This document shows, piece by piece, positions 61,255 through 64,000 of a stretch of DNA of 64,000 nucleotides. Numbering within the stretch: position 1 is the stretch's first letter; the number at the start of each line of letters is the position of its first letter. The position numbers were made by a program, and so were the translations under genes. Source of the stretch: Phycisphaerales bacterium Planc_01 (GTDB lineage Bacteria; Planctomycetota; Phycisphaerae; Sedimentisphaerales; Anaerobacaceae); NCBI GenBank assembly GCA_001603075.1, contig LVBB01000016.1, forward strand, positions 100,926 through 164,925, written 5' to 3'. The notes under the pieces are model-generated. The model ran no database searches and was not told the DNA's origin. It worked only from the letters and a program-made list of their open reading frames with translations.

Positions 61255-62802
61255 ATGACTGTCCAGGACATTCACCCTTCCGTTGCCGCGATGGAGATGG
61301 TTTGCGCCGAGACGGCCGCCCCGCCGACGGCGATGGTCGTGTTCGGCGCCTCGGGCGATCTGGTCACCCGCAAGCTCCTGCCCAGCCTCGCCCAGATCCG
61401 GGAACGGGGGCTGCTGAGCGAGCACTTCTGTCTGCTCGGCTGCGGGCGAACGGAGTATTCCGACGAGCAGTTCCGGCGCACCGCCCGTGACGCTCTCGGT
61501 GAATACACCAAGGGTCTCTCTCACGGCACCGCCGCATCGTTCGTCGAGAAGCTGCATTATGTCAGCGGCGACTACAATGATCCCGCCCTGTATCAGCGAG
61601 TCAAGGACCGCCTCGCCGAACTGAAGAATCGGCACGACATTCACGGCTGCGACGTCTTCTATCTGGCGGTGCCGCCGGTCCTCTACGGCAGCATCGCGGA
61701 ACACCTCGGGGCGGCTGGCCTGTCGTGCAGGGACCGGCCCAACTGTCACCAGCAGGCCCGACTGGTCGTGGAAAAACCGTTCGGAAGGGATCTCGCCAGC
61801 GCCACCGAGTTGAACCAGGTCCTGGACAAGTGGTTCAAGGAAGAGCAGATATATCGAATCGACCACTATCTGGGCAAGGAAACCGTCCAGAACCTCATGA
61901 TCTTCCGTTTCGCCAACGCGATCTTCGAGCCCGTCTGGAACCGCAGCCACATCGACCACATCCAAATCACGATCGCCGAAACCCTGGGCGTCGAGCACCG
62001 CGCCAGCTATTACGATCAATCCGGCGCGCTGCGCGACATGTTCCAGAACCACATGCTCCAGATGATGGCGCTGGTGGCGATGGAGCCACCCAGTTTGTTT
62101 GATGCCGACTGCATCCGCAACGAGAAGGCCAAGCTCCTTCGGTCGATCCGCCCATTTCAGTTGGACGCATGGAACAGCCCATTCGTGCGGGGCCGGTACG
62201 GGCCGGGCGCGATAAATGGGCAGGAAGTGGCGCCCTATCGCGACGAGCCGGGCGTGGCCACAGACTCGACCACGGAGACCTTCGTCGCGGCCCGACTCTT
62301 CGTGGACAACTGGCGGTGGAAGGACGTCCCGTTCTATCTGCGGACCGGCAAGCGGCTGGCCCGCAAGACCACGGAGATCGCCATCACGTTCAAACAGGTG
62401 CCGCACTCCTTGTTCGGGTCGGTCGGCCTCGACGAGCTGCCCCCCAATATTCTCGTGTTCAGCATCCAGCCGGAAGAGGGGATGTCGCTTCATTTCCAGG
62501 CCAAGCGGCCCGGCTCGAAGATCTGCATGGGAACGCTCAACATGAGCTTCGCCTACAAAGACGTCTTCCGTGCGGAGATGCCCGAGGCCTACGAGCGGCT
62601 TCTGCTCGATTGCATGACGGGCGACCAGACACTCTTCACGCGATTCGATTCCGTGGACCTCGCCTGGCGGCTGCTGATGCCCGTCCTCGACGCCTGGCGC
62701 GACGGCAAGCCCCCCCTGTCCGAATACCCTGCCGGCAGCGAGAGCTTCCCTCAGGCCGACGCCCTGCCCGCCGCCGACGGCCGCCGCTGGCGCCGCCTCT
62801 GA
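61255..62802 (+). CDS. zwf: Glucose-6-phosphate 1-dehydrogenase
   Basis: VVFGASGDLVTRKLLPSLAQI; RIDHYLGKETVQNLMIFRFANAIFEPVWNRSHIDHIQIT. Start refined to ATG 61255. Confidence 0.95.
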   Translation: MTVQDIHPSVAAMEMVCAETAAPPTAMVVFGASGDLVTRKLLPSLAQIRERGLLSEHFCLLGCGRTEYSDEQFRRTARDALGEYTKGLSHGTAASFVEKLHYVSGDYNDPALYQRVKDRLAELKNRHDIHGCDVFYLAVPPVLYGSIAEHLGAAGLSCRDRPNCHQQARLVVEKPFGRDLASATELNQVLDKWFKEEQIYRIDHYLGKETVQNLMIFRFANAIFEPVWNRSHIDHIQITIAETLGVEHRASYYDQSGALRDMFQNHMLQMMALVAMEPPSLFDADCIRNEKAKLLRSIRPFQLDAWNSPFVRGRYGPGAINGQEVAPYRDEPGVATDSTTETFVAARLFVDNWRWKDVPFYLRTGKRLARKTTEIAITFKQVPHSLFGSVGLDELPPNILVFSIQPEEGMSLHFQAKRPGSKICMGTLNMSFAYKDVFRAEMPEAYERLLLDCMTGDQTLFTRFDSVDLAWRLLMPVLDAWRDGKPPLSEYPAGSESFPQADALPAADGRRWRRL

Positions 62803-62835
62803 GCTGGGCCATCGTGACACCGCACATCGTGATTC

Positions 62836-63861
62836 CTACCGGGCGGCGTCGAGGAGGGCCTGGATGTTCTCGGTGGGGACGTCGGGGGGCATTCCGCCGC
62901 CGCAGGAGAGGATGATTCGCCGCCTGTCCATTAACGGGTCGAGAGCTGTCTTGACGCTGGCCTCCACATCGTCGGGCGTGCCCTGGGCCAGGACATCGCG
63001 GGGCGGGATGTTGCCCAGCAAGGTCACGCTGTCGCCGGCCCGCTGACGCATCTCGCCCAACGAATGCTCGAACGCGAAGTTGAATAGGTTCACGCCGATC
63101 TCGGCCAGGTACGGTGCACAGACCAGACCCTGCGCATCGTTGTGGAAGAACCGCACGGGCACATCGAGACAGCCGAAGACTTGCTTGAGATAGGGCAACG
63201 CCGATTCCTTGAAATCCGCATCGCCGAGGAAGCCGACGATGTCGTCGAGGATGAAGACGCCTTCGATGGACGGGAAGCACTCCTTCTGGAGTTTCAGCCA
63301 GTCGATCGAGAAATCTGTAATCAGCGTCAGCAGCTTCTGGATCGGTTCGGGGTCCGTGCGCATCGCCATGAGGAACTCGGTGGTCCCCATCAGGAAGGTC
63401 GCGATATTCAGCGGCCCGCGCGCGACCGCGAATCGGATTCGATGGCCCGCCTCCTCGATCTGCGGCTGCAGGAGCTTGAGCCGTCGAAGGACGAAGGGCA
63501 GCAGGCCATCAGTCCTGGGGTTTGGTTTCTCGATGTTCGTGATATCGTCGATGGAGTGGATGATCTTGTCTGCATAGGGCAGCGCGTTCTCTTCCCAGCG
63601 ACACTTCGTCCCGAACGCCGACGGCTCGGTGCACATGCCGTATTCCGACCAGAAACCGGGGAGGAACATAACGTCAGAGAAGGTCCGGATGGCCTTGAGA
63701 TTGGCGTCGAGCCACACCCGATCGCTGCTGTAATAGTCCAGGACGGTCTGTCCCGCCCAGCCGGGCAGCCACGGACTGTCGATAATGAAGCCGACCGGAA
63801 GCGGATCGACCACGTCACCGGCCAGGACCGCCAACAGTTTCTCCCACTGCTCGTTCGTCAT
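62836..63861 (-). CDS. Uroporphyrinogen decarboxylase (UroD)-family protein
   Basis: UroD-like fold signatures: FPSIEGVFILDDIVGFLG, VRFFHNDAQGLVCAPYLAEIGVNLFNFAFEHSLGEM, TLLGNIPPRDVLAQGTPDDVEASV. Confidence 0.8.
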   Translation of the reverse strand: MTNEQWEKLLAVLAGDVVDPLPVGFIIDSPWLPGWAGQTVLDYYSSDRVWLDANLKAIRTFSDVMFLPGFWSEYGMCTEPSAFGTKCRWEENALPYADKIIHSIDDITNIEKPNPRTDGLLPFVLRRLKLLQPQIEEAGHRIRFAVARGPLNIATFLMGTTEFLMAMRTDPEPIQKLLTLITDFSIDWLKLQKECFPSIEGVFILDDIVGFLGDADFKESALPYLKQVFGCLDVPVRFFHNDAQGLVCAPYLAEIGVNLFNFAFEHSLGEMRQRAGDSVTLLGNIPPRDVLAQGTPDDVEASVKTALDPLMDRRRIILSCGGGMPPDVPTENIQALLDAAR

Positions 63862-63885
63862 TGTCTCAGATGTCCCAAAGAAACC

Positions 63886-64000
63886 TCAGAACCGTCGCAC
63901 CTCGACCTCCACACCGGCCCGCTCGGCCGAGACGTAGGCGCTGTACGTCGTCGCAATGCAGTCGGCCGCCAGAGAACTGTCGCTCTCGACCGGCTCGCCA
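63886..64000 (-). CDS. C-terminal fragment, probably Gfo/Idh/MocA oxidoreductase (cut by window end)
   Basis: Minus frame: ...GEPVESDSSLAADCIATTYSAYVSAERAGVEVEVRRF*. Confidence 0.4.
   Translation of the reverse strand, partial: GEPVESDSSLAADCIATTYSAYVSAERAGVEVEVRRF

Overview
64 kb of a high-GC bacterial chromosome. Gene content (GLUG-repeat, LamG and DUF1080 proteins, Gfo/Idh oxidoreductases, anaerobe-type redox genes) suggests an anaerobic planctomycete of the Phycisphaerae type; that is an inference. Most of the window is core metabolism: uvrC, B12-dependent nrdJ, rplM-rpsI, argC/argJ, hppA, rsfS, argS, yggS, thyX, a fused homocysteine methyltransferase/MTHFR, accBC, lysA, nadD, hypBAEDC plus hypF, tRNA-Ala(GGC) and zwf. 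Accessory blocks: (i) a co-directional secreted-protein island at 22.3-30.8 kb (GLUG-thioredoxin fusion, second GLUG protein, subtilase-dockerin-LamG, papain-like protease) with DNA-level module sharing and a relic GLUG C-terminus; (ii) a VapBC module between the arg genes; (iii) a MntA/HepT module between hypC and hypF in which hepT carries an in-frame TAG; (iv) a PerR-rubrerythrin-Tpx-flavodiiron-ferritin-rubredoxin cluster at 56.8-61.1 kb with a perfect palindrome over the putative PerR promoter. Genes below the 60-aa ORF cutoff that I recovered: a 42-aa Lys/Ala histone H1-like protein and a 51-aa rubredoxin. Regulatory candidates include tandem NrdR boxes upstream of nrdJ and an attenuator-like leader upstream of accB. 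No CRISPR array, rRNA, transposase or prophage was seen. All calls come from reading the sequence; no database search or folding software was run.
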